From: Apoda limacodes | Lineage: Eukaryota > Arthropoda > Insecta > Lepidoptera > Limacodidae | Direction of reading: 5' to 3' | Assembly (NCBI GenBank): GCA_946406115.1 | Contig: OX291543.1 | Location: 36,358,815 to 36,422,814 of the forward strand | Length of the DNA: 64,000 bases | Shown: positions 1-9,719 of the stretch, piece after piece | Layout: each line of letters starts with the position of its first letter | Numbering within the stretch: the stretch's first letter is position 1 | Made by a program: the position numbers and the translations under genes | Notes under the pieces: generated by a model | Databases searched by the model: none | Told to the model about the DNA's origin: nothing | Seen by the model: the letters and a program-made list of their open reading frames with translations, nothing else

Positions 1-1840
1 ACCCGTAAAGCGAGTTGGAAACAGCATTAGGTATTACGGCACAACGTGGTATTTGTAGGTGACGTAAATGCAATAGGTCGACCATCATGGCCTCCCATAA
101 AGTGGTGAGCGGTGGACTGAGTGGGTCATCCCACTGTACGCCGTCCATGAATAGGGCCTGTAGGAAGGACTTAAAATGGATGACAACGGGACCGCAATAA
201 CCGCACGGGTCGTATAAACGGGCTATTGTGCTTAGTACGGAACGTTTTGTCGCGGCATGTTTAGACGGTAAATTTAATTTATATGAGAATGTGTCAGTAG
301 TAGGGTTCCATTGGATGCCTAGGACTTTAATAAAATTCTGCGGGTCTGTATAGTCCAATTGGTACGATTGTTCACAATGGTCTTGCGGAAGGTCACTTAA
401 TACACGCGGGTCATTTGATGCCCACTTACGCAACTGGTATCCGGCGGTATTCATCAGTTTTACTAACTCGGATTTTAATGTGGTCACTTGTTCTATCGTG
501 TCGGCACCGGTAAGAATGTCGTCGACAAAAATATCGTGAAGTATGACGTCAGCTGCGGCAGAGTTAGGGTGAGCGGATTCCCACTTCTCGCTCAGCTGGT
601 TCAGCGTGCGGATCGCGATGAAGGGGCTTGAGCGGAGTCCGTAGGTATTTGTGGCCAATTCGTAGACCTTAAGCGGATCGGACGGCTTTTCGCGCCAAAA
701 TATCAGTTGGTATCTGCGGTCATGCGGGTGTACTAACGTCATGCGGAACATCATTTTCACATCGGTGACGAAAACTATTTGATGTAAACGGAAGTTCAAC
801 AAAATTTTAGTGATGTCGGTTTAAAGCGGTTTACCAGGGAAGATATTGGTTTAATGAAACACCGTTTGACGTTTTTGCAGAACTGTCAAAGACAACGCGG
901 ATTTTATCGGATTCTCGTTTAAATATTCCGTGACCGTTGTCGAGCGGTACAGCTCTTCACAAGCGGCGTGTAACGGATTCGGTACCGCGTGAGTAGGTAC
1001 TTCTTCTACCCTCCAAAACCGTTGGATAGCTTCGGTCAAAGTAACACTTACAGCTCGTATCGTGTTAGGTGATAAATCGGTATCTGGATTTGAATAAAAC
1101 TCGGTAAGCGGTACACGGCAAAGTCGGGAAATCAGACGGACAGATAGGTGCAATACTAAATTCAGTAGGCGGTACATGTTTAGGTAAACAATCGGTTTTA
1201 TTCGGTATCTTAAGAATAGTTTTAGGTAGGTATTTTTGCAAATACTTGCTCGGTAACGCACCCATTAGTGTAAAGCCAAAGATTGTGTTACAACACGTTA
1301 AGTTTATGTCGGGTAGTTTAATATTTTCGTCACAAAAAATATATTTTAGCAAGTCGGTACCAACGACGAGGTCAACATCGCCTGGTTTATGAAACATGTT
1401 ATCGGCTAATCTTATGTTTCGTGGTAATTTATTTAAAACAGTTTGTTAAAATAGGAATTCGGTAGCTGAGCGGTCAATTCATCTAGAAATAGTGCCTTAG
1501 TACTAATTAAAGGCAGGTCGGAGTAAATAGGTTTTATTACTATCGTAGATAGGTAATTAGTGGCAGAGACAAGTTTGTTGCCTATACCTACTAACGATAT
1601 ATTTGTAGGGTGTCGATGCAATTTCAACTTAGATAATAAACGGTCGGTAATAGTAGCCACTGAGGCTCCAGTGTCTAGTAAGGCCCTGGCGATAAAGTAC
1701 TGGCCTTTTGAGTCGCGGATATGAACCCATGCGGTTGGATTCAGCGGGTGTGAGCGGCGCGGTGTTGCATCGACCCCTCGCGTTATAGCGTTCGCCTCTG
1801 CGGTGAGGCGGACCTGGGCCATAGTGGAGGTACGGGGCAT
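1..1840 (-). pseudogene. BEL-1 pol: protease and reverse transcriptase, broken and cut by window edge
   Basis: The protease lies at 1433-1840 with the active-site motif ALLDTGASVATI. A linker at 851-1397 contains the BEL-type FWRVEE motif, in a shifted frame. From about 820 to base 1 the minus strand has an open frame that I translated by eye. It contains the RT motifs FVTDVKMMFRM and TYGLRSSPF and the catalytic FVDD, about 510-525. An in-frame TAA near 822 precedes it. The frame runs off the left edge, so RNase H and integrase are not seen. The pol call is secure from three separate conserved motifs. Confidence 0.85.
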
Positions 1841-1849
1841 CGGCCGGTA

Positions 1850-3501
1850 TCTCCTCTAGGTCTAATGGTTCGGAACGCAGTGTGTGTAGATGTGGTGTGT
1901 CGGAGTACGGTGAGTGAGCAGCGCGGGTTGAAGCGGATGATGTTGAGTGAGCGGCGCGGGATGAAGAAGCGGGTCCCGTCTGCGGTGACGGGGCTCTCTC
2001 CCGATGGATGGGTTGAGGCGCGAATGTCACACGTATTTGACGTGTGTGTGTAGGTGACGCACGAGGTGACGTCGGCGGTGACGTACGTGGTAACGTCGGC
2101 GGTGACGTACGTGGTGACGTACGCGGTGATGTATGTTGTGAAGTGCGTATGTGTATGGTGTAGGTAGTGTGTGGTGGTTTGGTTTGGGACCTCCAGGCAG
2201 TTGATTGCTGCCGCGGGTTTGTTTCGGTGCAGATCATGGTGTTGTGGTCTGTAGTATTGCACAGTCGGCACCTGCCCCCGGTTAGGCATTCAGCAATGTC
2301 ATGGTCACGTAGGCAACGCGCACACTTATTATTAGTTTGAGCCCATCCTCGGCGTTGGACTGGGCTCAGCCTTAAAAATTGGTCACACCGTAGTAGGGTG
2401 TGACGGGAATCGTGACAATAATTGCACCCAGTAGTCCACTGTGTGCGTCTACTGTCGAGAGCGGTGTGGTCAGGCGTTCGGTACGCCGCGGGGTCGGCCT
2501 GAGCGAGAGCGGTTTGAGCGGTAGCGGTACGAGCGGGAACGGTATATTCCTGTTGAACAGACACATGTGCCGATCGGATTCGGCCTGGCTGCGGTGTCAC
2601 TTGTCGGCGTGAGTCAGTTGTCGGACGGGACGGTGGGTTCGTAATGTGGATGAGCCGGCATTGCTCATCGAGTAGCTCCATTAGTTGGTCGAATGTCGGT
2701 AAGTCTTTAGTCGCGGCGGAGCCATATTTGGACTCATACGCGGTTCTTATTCGGTTCAGCAGTTTTTTAAGTGCTATCCGAAGCAAAATATATGACCAAC
2801 TATCGGTCGGTTATCCTAGTTGCTTGAGCGCGCGGGTGGCTTCAAGCAACGGATCGTACAAATTGGTCCTCAATCCTTGTCCACTGCTGGGTATAGGCGG
2901 CAAGTCTAGGATTTGATCGACATAAGTGATCAACTCGCGGTTGTAGTGGTACCGATCTTGTAAGATGGACCACACGGTATCATAGTTGGCCTCGTCAACC
3001 GGCAGATGACGTACCAATGCGGCTGCGTCACCAATTAAGCTGGCCCGCAGGTAGTAGTGTTTTTGGGCCACTGGGAGCCCCGACTTCTGATGGACCAGTG
3101 ACACGAAAAGGTCTCGGTACGTCAACCACTCGCTAATATTACCGTTAAATTTCGATACGACAATGGGCGGTAGGTAAGCGGAGCTACTTGTGGACGGCAT
3201 CGGTTCGGTAGGTTTCAATTGTTCGGGTTTCGGGGATGGGTCGGTCGCGGAATCGATCTCGAACATGTGGCCGTTCATCAGGCTGAACATTTCGCGGAAC
3301 GTTTCATCGTCGATCCCGGAGGGCCACGATTTCGAAATATGCCTCGGTGGCAAATTTATAATGAGACTCGTAGTGTCGCTTGAGTACACTGGCCGAGACG
3401 GAAGGCTCATTTTTCTTGAATTTGTTATAAATTTCCGCGAGGACATGTGATTTAGCGGTGAAAGTGGCATCGGGGGTCAGGACTTTAGCGGTAACGGACA
3501 T
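1850..3501 (-). pseudogene. BEL-1 gag (DUF1759 and zinc knuckles), broken
   Basis: Gag forms the capsid that packages element RNA. Reading starts at the ATG at 3501, shifts frame near 3310-3340, and continues through a DUF1759-type core (motifs FNGNISEWLTYRDLF and LPVDEANYDTVW) to a stop at 2811. A further frame (to 1629) carries cysteine-histidine knuckles typical of BEL gag: CNYCHDSRHTLLRC, then CARCLRDHDIAEC and CRLCNTTDHNTMIC. A long Thr/Ser/Pro-rich linker follows, in which the DNA has short ACGT-rich repeats at about 2060-2150. At least one frameshift and one stop break the gene. The family call is firm, the exact ends are not. Confidence 0.8.
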
Positions 3502-3680
3502 ATTTAAAATTAATTCGGTTTTAAATTAACAGACAAATTAATGAAATAAAGGCGGGTAGGAAGTACGATATAGGAGTACCTTTTGCACGTATTCCAATGT
3601 TCACACAAGATGTTTTTTCAACTTTAGCACTCTGTCCTTTTTATCACTAACGATCCCAATCTCGGTGGGAGCGCCAAAAA

Positions 3681-4030
3681 TGTGTGACACGGGAGGGTGA
3701 CATACAAACAACACTTACTTCGAAAATTGATATAAGGCGCGTACGGCTTATATGACGCGCGGTGCGTTCTTGACTGGCGAGCGACTCGTCGTGTAGCATC
3801 GGCGGCCGCTCGGATCGGGCGCGGGGGGCTGCGTGAAGCGGCGGTTGGCGGCGCACGCGTTGAGGCGGCGACGTCGAGACGTCTAAAGGCGTCCCGACGG
3901 TGAACATGCCGAGTGTAGCGAGGCTTACTCGGCGTCGTCGTGTGCGACAAGGGTTCATGCAATAGTCGGTACGGGGAATCGGAATGTATGGTTTTATGAG
4001 ACGGGAAAGGCGGTAGAAATTCACGGAACA
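3681..4030 (-). repeat. Probable 5' LTR of BEL-1
   Basis: Read on the minus strand, the segment starts TGTTCCGTG and ends GTCACACA. It is followed after a few bases by TGGCGCTCCCACCG, a plausible tRNA primer-binding site just outside the LTR. A TATA-like ATATAAG (minus strand) lies at 3747-3753 in a GC-rich context, as expected of an LTR promoter. The partner LTR is not visible, so the boundaries rest on the TG...CA ends and on the right end meeting the minisatellite. The inner end could shift by two bases. Confidence 0.55.
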
Positions 4031-4105
4031 GTGGTTCCATACCATGAGAATTGGGTGTTGCGTTTAGAGTGGTTCCCTACTATGAGAATTAGGTGTTGCA
4101 TTGAG
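4031..4105. repeat. 38-bp minisatellite, block 1
   Basis: About two units of a roughly 38-bp repeat with core GTGGTTCCNTACYATGAGAA followed by TTAGGTGTTGCGTTNAGA. It starts directly after the BEL-1 LTR and stops at the poly-T of a LINE-A fragment. Confidence 0.8.
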
Positions 4106-4442
4106 TTTTTTTTTTTATACCACTAAGGTGGCAAACACGCCTACGGTCCGCCTGATGGTAAGCGGTCAACGTAGCCTATGGACGCTTGCAACACCAGGGG
4201 TATCACTTGCGCGTTGCCGACCCTTCAGAAATGTAATAACTTCTTTCTTGAAGAACTCCATATTGTAGTCCTTGCAGAAAACCCTGGCAGGGAGCTCATT
4301 CCACAACTAAAGCGTTCGCGGGAGGAGAAAGTACGCGACCATTTAGGTTCTAAAGTGTGAGAACGAATTCCCTGCCGATGGCGAGCGGTGCGCTGGTAGA
4401 AATTAGCCGAGGGCATCATTTTGAACTATTCCTCAGAACACA
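4106..4442 (-). mobile_element. LINE-A 3' fragment (5'-truncated)
   Basis: It begins with a T tract (the poly-A tail read backwards) and matches the antisense of the LINE-A 3' end at 46500-46872. The match includes TACCACTAAGGTGGCAAAC and the C-terminal codons around KEVIxFLKGRQRAS. About 20 bases are missing internally near 4325. Minisatellite sequence flanks both sides, so it is an insertion into that array. Confidence 0.9.
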
Positions 4443-4630
4443 TAGTGGTTCCCTACTATGAGAATTTAATGGTGCGTTAAGAGTGGTTCCCTACTATGAG
4501 AAATAGGTGTTGCGTTAAGAGTGGTTCCCTACTATGAGAACAAGGTGTTGCGTTGAGAGTGGTTATTTAGTATGAAAAGTAGATGTTTTGTTGTGAGTGG
4601 CCCCACACCATGAGATTTAGGTGTTATTTA
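4443..4630. repeat. 38-bp minisatellite, block 2
   Basis: Four to five diverging units of the same array, each with TGGTTCCCTACTATGAGAA or a variant. The last units (TTATTTAGTATGAAAAGTAG, then GTGGCCCCACACCATGAG) are a variant also found at 14613-14668. It ends where the LINE-B tail starts. Confidence 0.85.
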
Positions 4631-4785
4631 TTTATTTATTCATTCATTCATTCATTCATTCATTCCTTCATTCGTTCGTTCGTTCGTGCGTTCATTCATT
4701 CATTCTTTCATTCATTCATTCACTCATTCATTCATTCATTCATTCATTCAATCATTCATTCATTCATTTATTTATTTATTGGATT
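4625..4785. repeat. (ATTC)n microsatellite, 3' tail of LINE-B
   Basis: About 35 imperfect copies of a tetranucleotide, TTCA/ATTC on the plus strand and TGAA on the element's own strand, with ATTT, GTTC and CTTC variants. Its position at the 3' end of LINE-B shows it is the element tail, later expanded. Confidence 0.85.
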
Positions 4786-5017
4786 GCTAGCAAGACACAC
4801 ATTACAAGGAACAATAATTAAATATACAAGAAATACACGGTAAATGGTGCCTCAATCAAAAGCAACCACGGCAATATTATAACAGTAAGTAACTTGAAAG
4901 TGTAATAATATTTTTTTTTTACTAGATAAAATAAAACTTATAGTATACAAATGTGTTTTTAATTAAAAATAATAGTTAAAACAAATGAGAAATTATACAT
5001 AAAAAAAAAACAATAAA

Positions 5018-6826
5018 TTAACTGAAATTGGATAACAATAATTTTCTATAAGAATAGTAGCTTTGGCTAAAGACGTCTATTCCATGTGTTTTATATAATA
5101 CATTTTGAGACGCAACCAATCTGCTTAGTGGTGAGTTACTTAGTACTCCTATATTAGTTTCTTTAAATGGAACATAAAAAAGTTGCAGTTTTCCCGGTCT
5201 GGGTATGCGAGATGAAGCAGAGAACCCAACGTCAGAAAATAAATCCGGAACATCCAAGTCACCCTTAACTAGTTTATAGTGGAAAAGACTGTCACTAATT
5301 CTCTTCCAAGGTTTGCATTTTGTAGTGGCGCAATCGATCTTCATATTTTGGAAGTTTTTAGCAAGATAATCACTGAACGATAAATGCTACAGAAAACGCT
5401 TTTGAACCGTTTCGAGCTTCTTTTTATGTACTGCATAATAAGGGTTTCAAGCTACGCTTCAGTACTCTAAATTGCTTCGAACCAAAGAATTGAATAGTAT
5501 AATTTTAGTGTTTGGGTTTTTTAAATCCTTACAGTTACGTAAAAGAGAACCTAACATTTGAAGCGACTTTCTGCTGATTTTGTCGATATGCAAGTTAAAT
5601 TGTAGCTTAGTGTCCATAGTGACTCCTAAATCACTGACTGTATAAACTTCTTTTAGAATGGGACCACTTAGATTATATTGAAGTGCTCTTTTTTTCGAAA
5701 ATCTAAGCACAGAACATTTATTTTCATTGAGATCCATCCCATTTAGAAAACACCACGAGCATAGCTGATCAAGATCTTTCTGAAGCAAGTCAACATCTTC
5801 ATTGGTATTAGTTCTTCGAAATATTTTCAGGACATCAGCGAAAAGGAGACAACTGGCATGAGAGAAGTTAGTGGGTAAATCGTTAATAAAGGTGTTGAAT
5901 AAGATAGAACTAAGTAAACTTCCCTGAGGAACACCCAATGAAGCTACAAAGGTATCCGAAGAGAACCCATTGACTACAACAGTAGACACTCTGTGCATTA
6001 GATAGGATCTAAACCAATTCAGCACATTTCCGGTAACACCGTACCGCTGTAGTTTAGATAAAAGTATGTCGTGCTGCACACGGTCAAAGGCTTTGCAAAA
6101 ATCGGTATAGATCACGTCGACAAAATGTCCTCCATCCAATTCCCCTGCTACAAAACTAACAAAGGACACAAGATTTGTGGACGTGGAACGTTTCTTCATG
6201 AAGCCATGTTGAAGATTAGTGTAATGCTGCTTTAAATGAAAGTCGAGCAAGGGGCACAACATCCTTTCAAATATTTTCGAGAAAACTGATAGTATGGAGA
6301 TAGGCCTATAGTTCTCTGTTCGTGTATTGTCACCCGCTTTAAACAGAGGCACAACTAATGCTCTTTTCCACAATGATGGGAATACACCTGATACTAATGA
6401 TGTATTAAATATGACAGCCAATGGATAAGCGAGTTCAACTGTACATTTAACAACAAAATGTATGCCATCAAAACCAGCCCCCTTTGTGGAATCCATTCTC
6501 TTGATTGCCGCTAGCACATCCTGACTTGTAAATCTCGCTGGATTAAAATGACTATTCGTCAGGCTTTCCTTTGAACATGTCGTACGCGAAATGTCATCGC
6601 TGACACTAAGCTTATGATATACTGACGAAAACTGAGTCATAAAGAGATTGCAAATACCTTCACCATTGTCAGCCTTTACATCACCGCGATACATTTCAGC
6701 CCGATAGGAAGAAGTAGTTTGTTTTTTTTTTGTTTTTGATTTGGGACCAAAACAGTTTGGGGTTCGCTTTAAAATTCGTTTCCAGATCAGAGATGTATTT
6801 CTTATAGCAATTTTGTTGAAGTACAT
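5018..6826 (-). pseudogene. LINE-B reverse transcriptase and C-terminal domain, broken
   Basis: The enzyme copies element RNA into DNA at a nicked target. In 5459-6826 the RT motifs appear in order: GFDGIHFVVK, ALVVPLFKAGD, NYRPISILSVFSKIFER, QHGFMKKRSTSTN, VIYTDFCKAFDRV and GVPQGSLLSSILF. The catalytic box reads FADV where FADD is expected, so the second metal-binding aspartate is lost. The C-terminal part (5018-5344), with FSASSRIPRPGKLQLFYVPF, is cut off by stops near 5345-5458. A weakly related C-terminal motif occurs in LINE-D at 32577. It is a pseudogene by both the catalytic change and the stops. Confidence 0.88.
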
Positions 6827-7371
6827 GGCATTGTTTTCTTAAACACTCAAAAGATATCTTTTTAAATTTACATCTATATTTTTTTTTCTTTTAATAAACG
6901 AATCAGACTCTTACTATACCAAACTGGAAACCTACCTTTCTCATTTTTCGAGGATGGAACGAATCTACTTTCAAAAGTATTTATTTCTTCATAAAATTTG
7001 TCGACCATGCCATCAACATGATCCACATCCTTAAACTTCAGTTCCCAGTCAACACTTTTTAGATGTTTTAGTATTAAACCGTAGTCCTCTTTATGGAAAC
7101 GAGGCCTGACTTGGTAATTTTTTCCTAGGCCTGGTCTTTCCGACGAAAGCGTAATGCAAAAATTTAGTGGAGGTAGGTGTGCATCAACTCTACACCTAAA
7201 TGAGATATCTCTACACTACTGAGTACCAGGTCAAGAATCCCATTTTTTTATTGCTAATATTGTTGAATTGACGCAAGGAATGTAGTGACATAAAGTCAAA
7301 CAGTCGACTAGCATAATTGCTATTATAAGAATTGGCCGGTAGAGGTTTAGTGTTTGAAATGTTGGTCCAGT

Positions 7372-7740
7372 TTATGTTACCTTAATGAAAATCACCGAGA
7401 ATGAGACAATTTTTATATTATAAGTGTCGATGCAGTGACTCGCTTTGTCGAAAAAGTCATCCAATATGAGTTTTTGTACCGGTGGTGGAATATAGACGTC
7501 ACAGACGATTAACTCTTGAATTGAACTCGAAGTATCTGAAACGTCTACACTAACCCAGAGGTTTTCGCCTCTGGATTCTATTTCCTGTCTCCTTTTTGAA
7601 TTCAAATGTTTACTTACCGCAATCAACACAGCACCACCGCTTTTACCACTGCTAAAACCTGATGTTTCTCTATCCCTTCTATAAAGATTATAGCGACAGA
7701 AAACAATCTCATTGTCATATCTGTGTTGCATTGAAAGAGG
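7372..7740 (-). pseudogene. LINE-B APE-type endonuclease, partial
   Basis: This is the endonuclease that nicks target DNA for LINE insertion. The readable frame has YNLYRRDR, SGGAVLIAVSKHL and a following IVCDVYIPP, matching the middle of APE-type LINE endonucleases. The N-terminal catalytic part is missing because the element is 5'-truncated at about 7740, where minisatellite resumes. The downstream linker (6830-7370) retains only short frames such as NINWTNISNTKPLP and is full of stops. Confidence 0.75.
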
Positions 7741-7777
7741 TTCTGTTGTGAGTGGTTCCACACTATGAGAATTAGAT
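7741..7777. repeat. 38-bp minisatellite, block 3 (between LINE-B and Gypsy-1)
   Basis: One unit (GTGGTTCCACACTATGAGAA) remains between the LINE-B 5' end and the Gypsy-1 LTR. Its last four bases, AGAT at 7774-7777, are the left copy of the Gypsy-1 target duplication. Confidence 0.85.
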
Positions 7778-8887
7778 TGTGACGTAGTGCTTTCAGGCTT
7801 GCCCGACTAGGCTATAAGTATTACTGTCACATTCAACCCTTGCACACTGAAGGTGCAGAGGGTTGTTTTGTTTTAGGTACGCTCGCGGATATTTCCTACG
7901 GGGAAAGTAAATTAAAACGTACGGTTTTCTTAATAATGTAGCTTAGCGGTTTTATTATTTATCAATCCTTAAATAACAATGCTGCTTAAATTTAATCTTA
8001 TCCTACGGGACACCTTGGACTTGCGTCTTTATCGCGGCCCTAACTTTGACGCGCCTACTCGCGAGAAAGAGGGAGTAGAGGGAAGTAGGGGGTCCAGGGG
8101 GTGTCTTCTCTAGATAGGGGTAGGTATCCCTCCAAGCCAACCCAAAGTCGGTCGTGGTTGCTGGGGAGGGATTCCTATCGGGTAAAGGGGTTGATCAGGG
8201 GTAGGTATCCCTCCAAGCCAACCCGAGGTTTGTCGTGGTTGTTGGGGGAGATTCCTATCGGGATAAGGGTTGATCAGGGGTAGGTATCCCTCCAAGCCAA
8301 CCCGAAGTCAGTCGTGGTTGCTAGGGAGAGATTCCTATCGGGAAAGGGGTTGATCAGGGGTAGGTATCCCTCCAATCCAACCCGAAGTCAGTCGTGGTTG
8401 CTGGGGAGAGATTCCTATCGGGAAAGGGGTTGATCAGGGGTAGGTATCCCTTCAAGCCAACCCGAAGTCAGTTGTGGTTGCTGGGGAGAGATTCCTATCG
8501 GGAAAGGGGTTGATCAGGGGTAGGTATCCCTCCAAGCCAACCCGAAGTCAGTCGTGGTTGCTGGGGAGAGATTCCTATCGGGAAAGGGGTTGATCAGGGG
8601 TAGGTATCCCTGCAAGCCAACCCGAAGTCAGTCGTGGTTGCTGGGGAGAGATTGGTTACCAGGAGGTGGGTTTGGAAGGTGGGACGAGAGCGCTCGGCTG
8701 AGTGCTTCCCAGAGACGCGTTGACGGGGCCTTTTATATTTTGCGGCGATGGCTTGTCGGAGCGGTGGGGCGATGACGTCGCAGTTGAGCGTGTGTATGTT
8801 GTCGTCGGTGGCATCATGCGCCTTGTACGTGCGCTTCGGGTGATGATCACGCGCTCCGGTCGTGTTTGCTCAGCGGGCCACGTTACA
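7778..8887 (-). repeat. Gypsy-1 3' LTR
   Basis: 1,110 bp. On the element strand it begins TGTAACGTGGCCC and ends CTACGTCACA. It aligns along its length with 13594-14608. The length difference comes mostly from one extra copy of the internal 80-bp repeat (seven here, six there), plus a short insertion near 8090. Confidence 0.93.
8117..8655. repeat. 80-bp tandem array inside Gypsy-1 3' LTR
   Basis: Seven units starting near 8117, 8198, 8277, 8357, 8437, 8517 and 8597, each with GGTAGGTATCCCTCCAAGCC, then GTCGTGGTTGCTGGGGAGAG and TTCCTATCGGG. The last unit runs into TTGGTTACCAGGAGG. Confidence 0.95.
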
Positions 8888-8903
8888 TTCCCCCTTTTCT
8901 TTG
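8888..8903 (-). promoter_or_regulatory. Gypsy-1 polypurine tract
   Basis: On the minus strand AAAGAAAAGGGGGAA lies immediately upstream of the 3' LTR start (TGTAACG). This is the standard site where plus-strand DNA synthesis of an LTR element is primed. Confidence 0.75.
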
Positions 8904-9719
8904 AAGGATTTTTACTCCTGTGAAAATAACCAAAAAAAACGTTATCACTTTAAAAATGCAAAGTAGCCTTGTAAAACTATTTATAATAAAGCGGATCCGG
9001 TTCGAAAAATTAGTGTTATAGACTTTAGAAGTTAACTTCGGAATCAGTACGGTAATTTTTCTTTAATTGGAATTAAGCGGATATCGCTTATCGGGAAACG
9101 TTAATGTAGTTTATACGTAGTTGTATCTTTTGTCAGAATATGCACAAGAATGTTGTTTACGACAATTTTCTTATTGCGGTTGGGTAGTGGGTAGGTACCA
9201 CTTAGCGGATCGGTTGGAATGCGGTTGTTTACGTATTCGTATGAAGCAAAAAAAAGTTCGGGTTTGTTATTTGTCAATAGTTGTGATTTTGTTATAATGT
9301 TTTATTTTATTTTTATTATTGTTGGGGGAGAAAGTAATACAACGCTTTAATATGTTTAGCATATATATAAAAACGTTGGGTTATTGGCTTGGTTTTGCTT
9401 TTTATTTATTAATCTTTTTTATATCTTTAATGTGTGTGGTAAAAACTTTTTTGTGTTTATATCTTTGAGTAGGAATATTACCGGTGATTTTTCTTCCGTC
9501 GTTTCGTACGGTCCTGAGAATGTTGGTGCTAGCTTCCCGCAAAAATTTTTAGTTTGCGTTTGTAATTGGAAAGTTTCGTTTTAGTACCATTTGGACTATT
9601 TTAGGTTTTTGTCATAGTATTTTTTTTTTGTTGTGTAGAAGCTCGCTGTTGGTTTTTCCTTACTATTTCATAGACTTCTTCGATTTTTCCTCTTTTAAAG
9701 TAGGTGTGGGAAATTTATT
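8904..9719. other. Gypsy-1 3' region without recognisable gene
   Basis: AT-rich sequence between the integrase end and the polypurine tract. I see no env-like frame, transmembrane stretch or other coding signal on the element strand. Confidence 0.6.

Larger units (their letters stand above)
1..4030 (-). mobile_element. BEL-1: BEL/Pao LTR retrotransposon, 5' part (truncated by window edge)
   Basis: The element reads right to left. A probable 5' LTR lies at 3681-4030, then a primer-binding-like sequence, then gag (about 1850-3501) and pol (1-1840), which continues past base 1. The order gag, zinc knuckles, aspartic protease, reverse transcriptase is that of BEL/Pao. All coding parts are broken by stops or frameshifts, so this copy looks dead. 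Its right end abuts the 38-bp minisatellite, so it probably inserted into that array. The other LTR and target duplication are outside the window. Confidence 0.85.
4631..7740 (-). mobile_element. LINE-B: CR1/L2-like non-LTR retrotransposon, 5'-truncated
   Basis: Read on the minus strand it runs: partial APE endonuclease (7372-7740), linker, reverse transcriptase (5459-6826), C-terminal domain (5018-5344), 3' UTR, then a tail of (TGAA)n at 4631-4790. A short-repeat tail instead of poly-A is typical of the CR1/L2 group. Both ends abut the 38-bp minisatellite, so the whole unit is an insertion. It is truncated at the start of the endonuclease and has several stops. Confidence 0.85.

Noticed and set aside
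4583..4843. Open frames of Phe/Ile/His/Ser repeats
   Set aside because: Translation of the (ATTC)n tail of LINE-B, not a gene.
8101..8300. Open frames on both strands through the LTR repeats
   Set aside because: Frames forced by an 80-bp tandem unit. They repeat the same peptide and lie in an LTR.
8117..8655. Regular 80-bp repeats that could look like a CRISPR array
   Set aside because: Units are near identical along their full length with no variable spacers, and the array sits in an LTR with a second copy at 13917.
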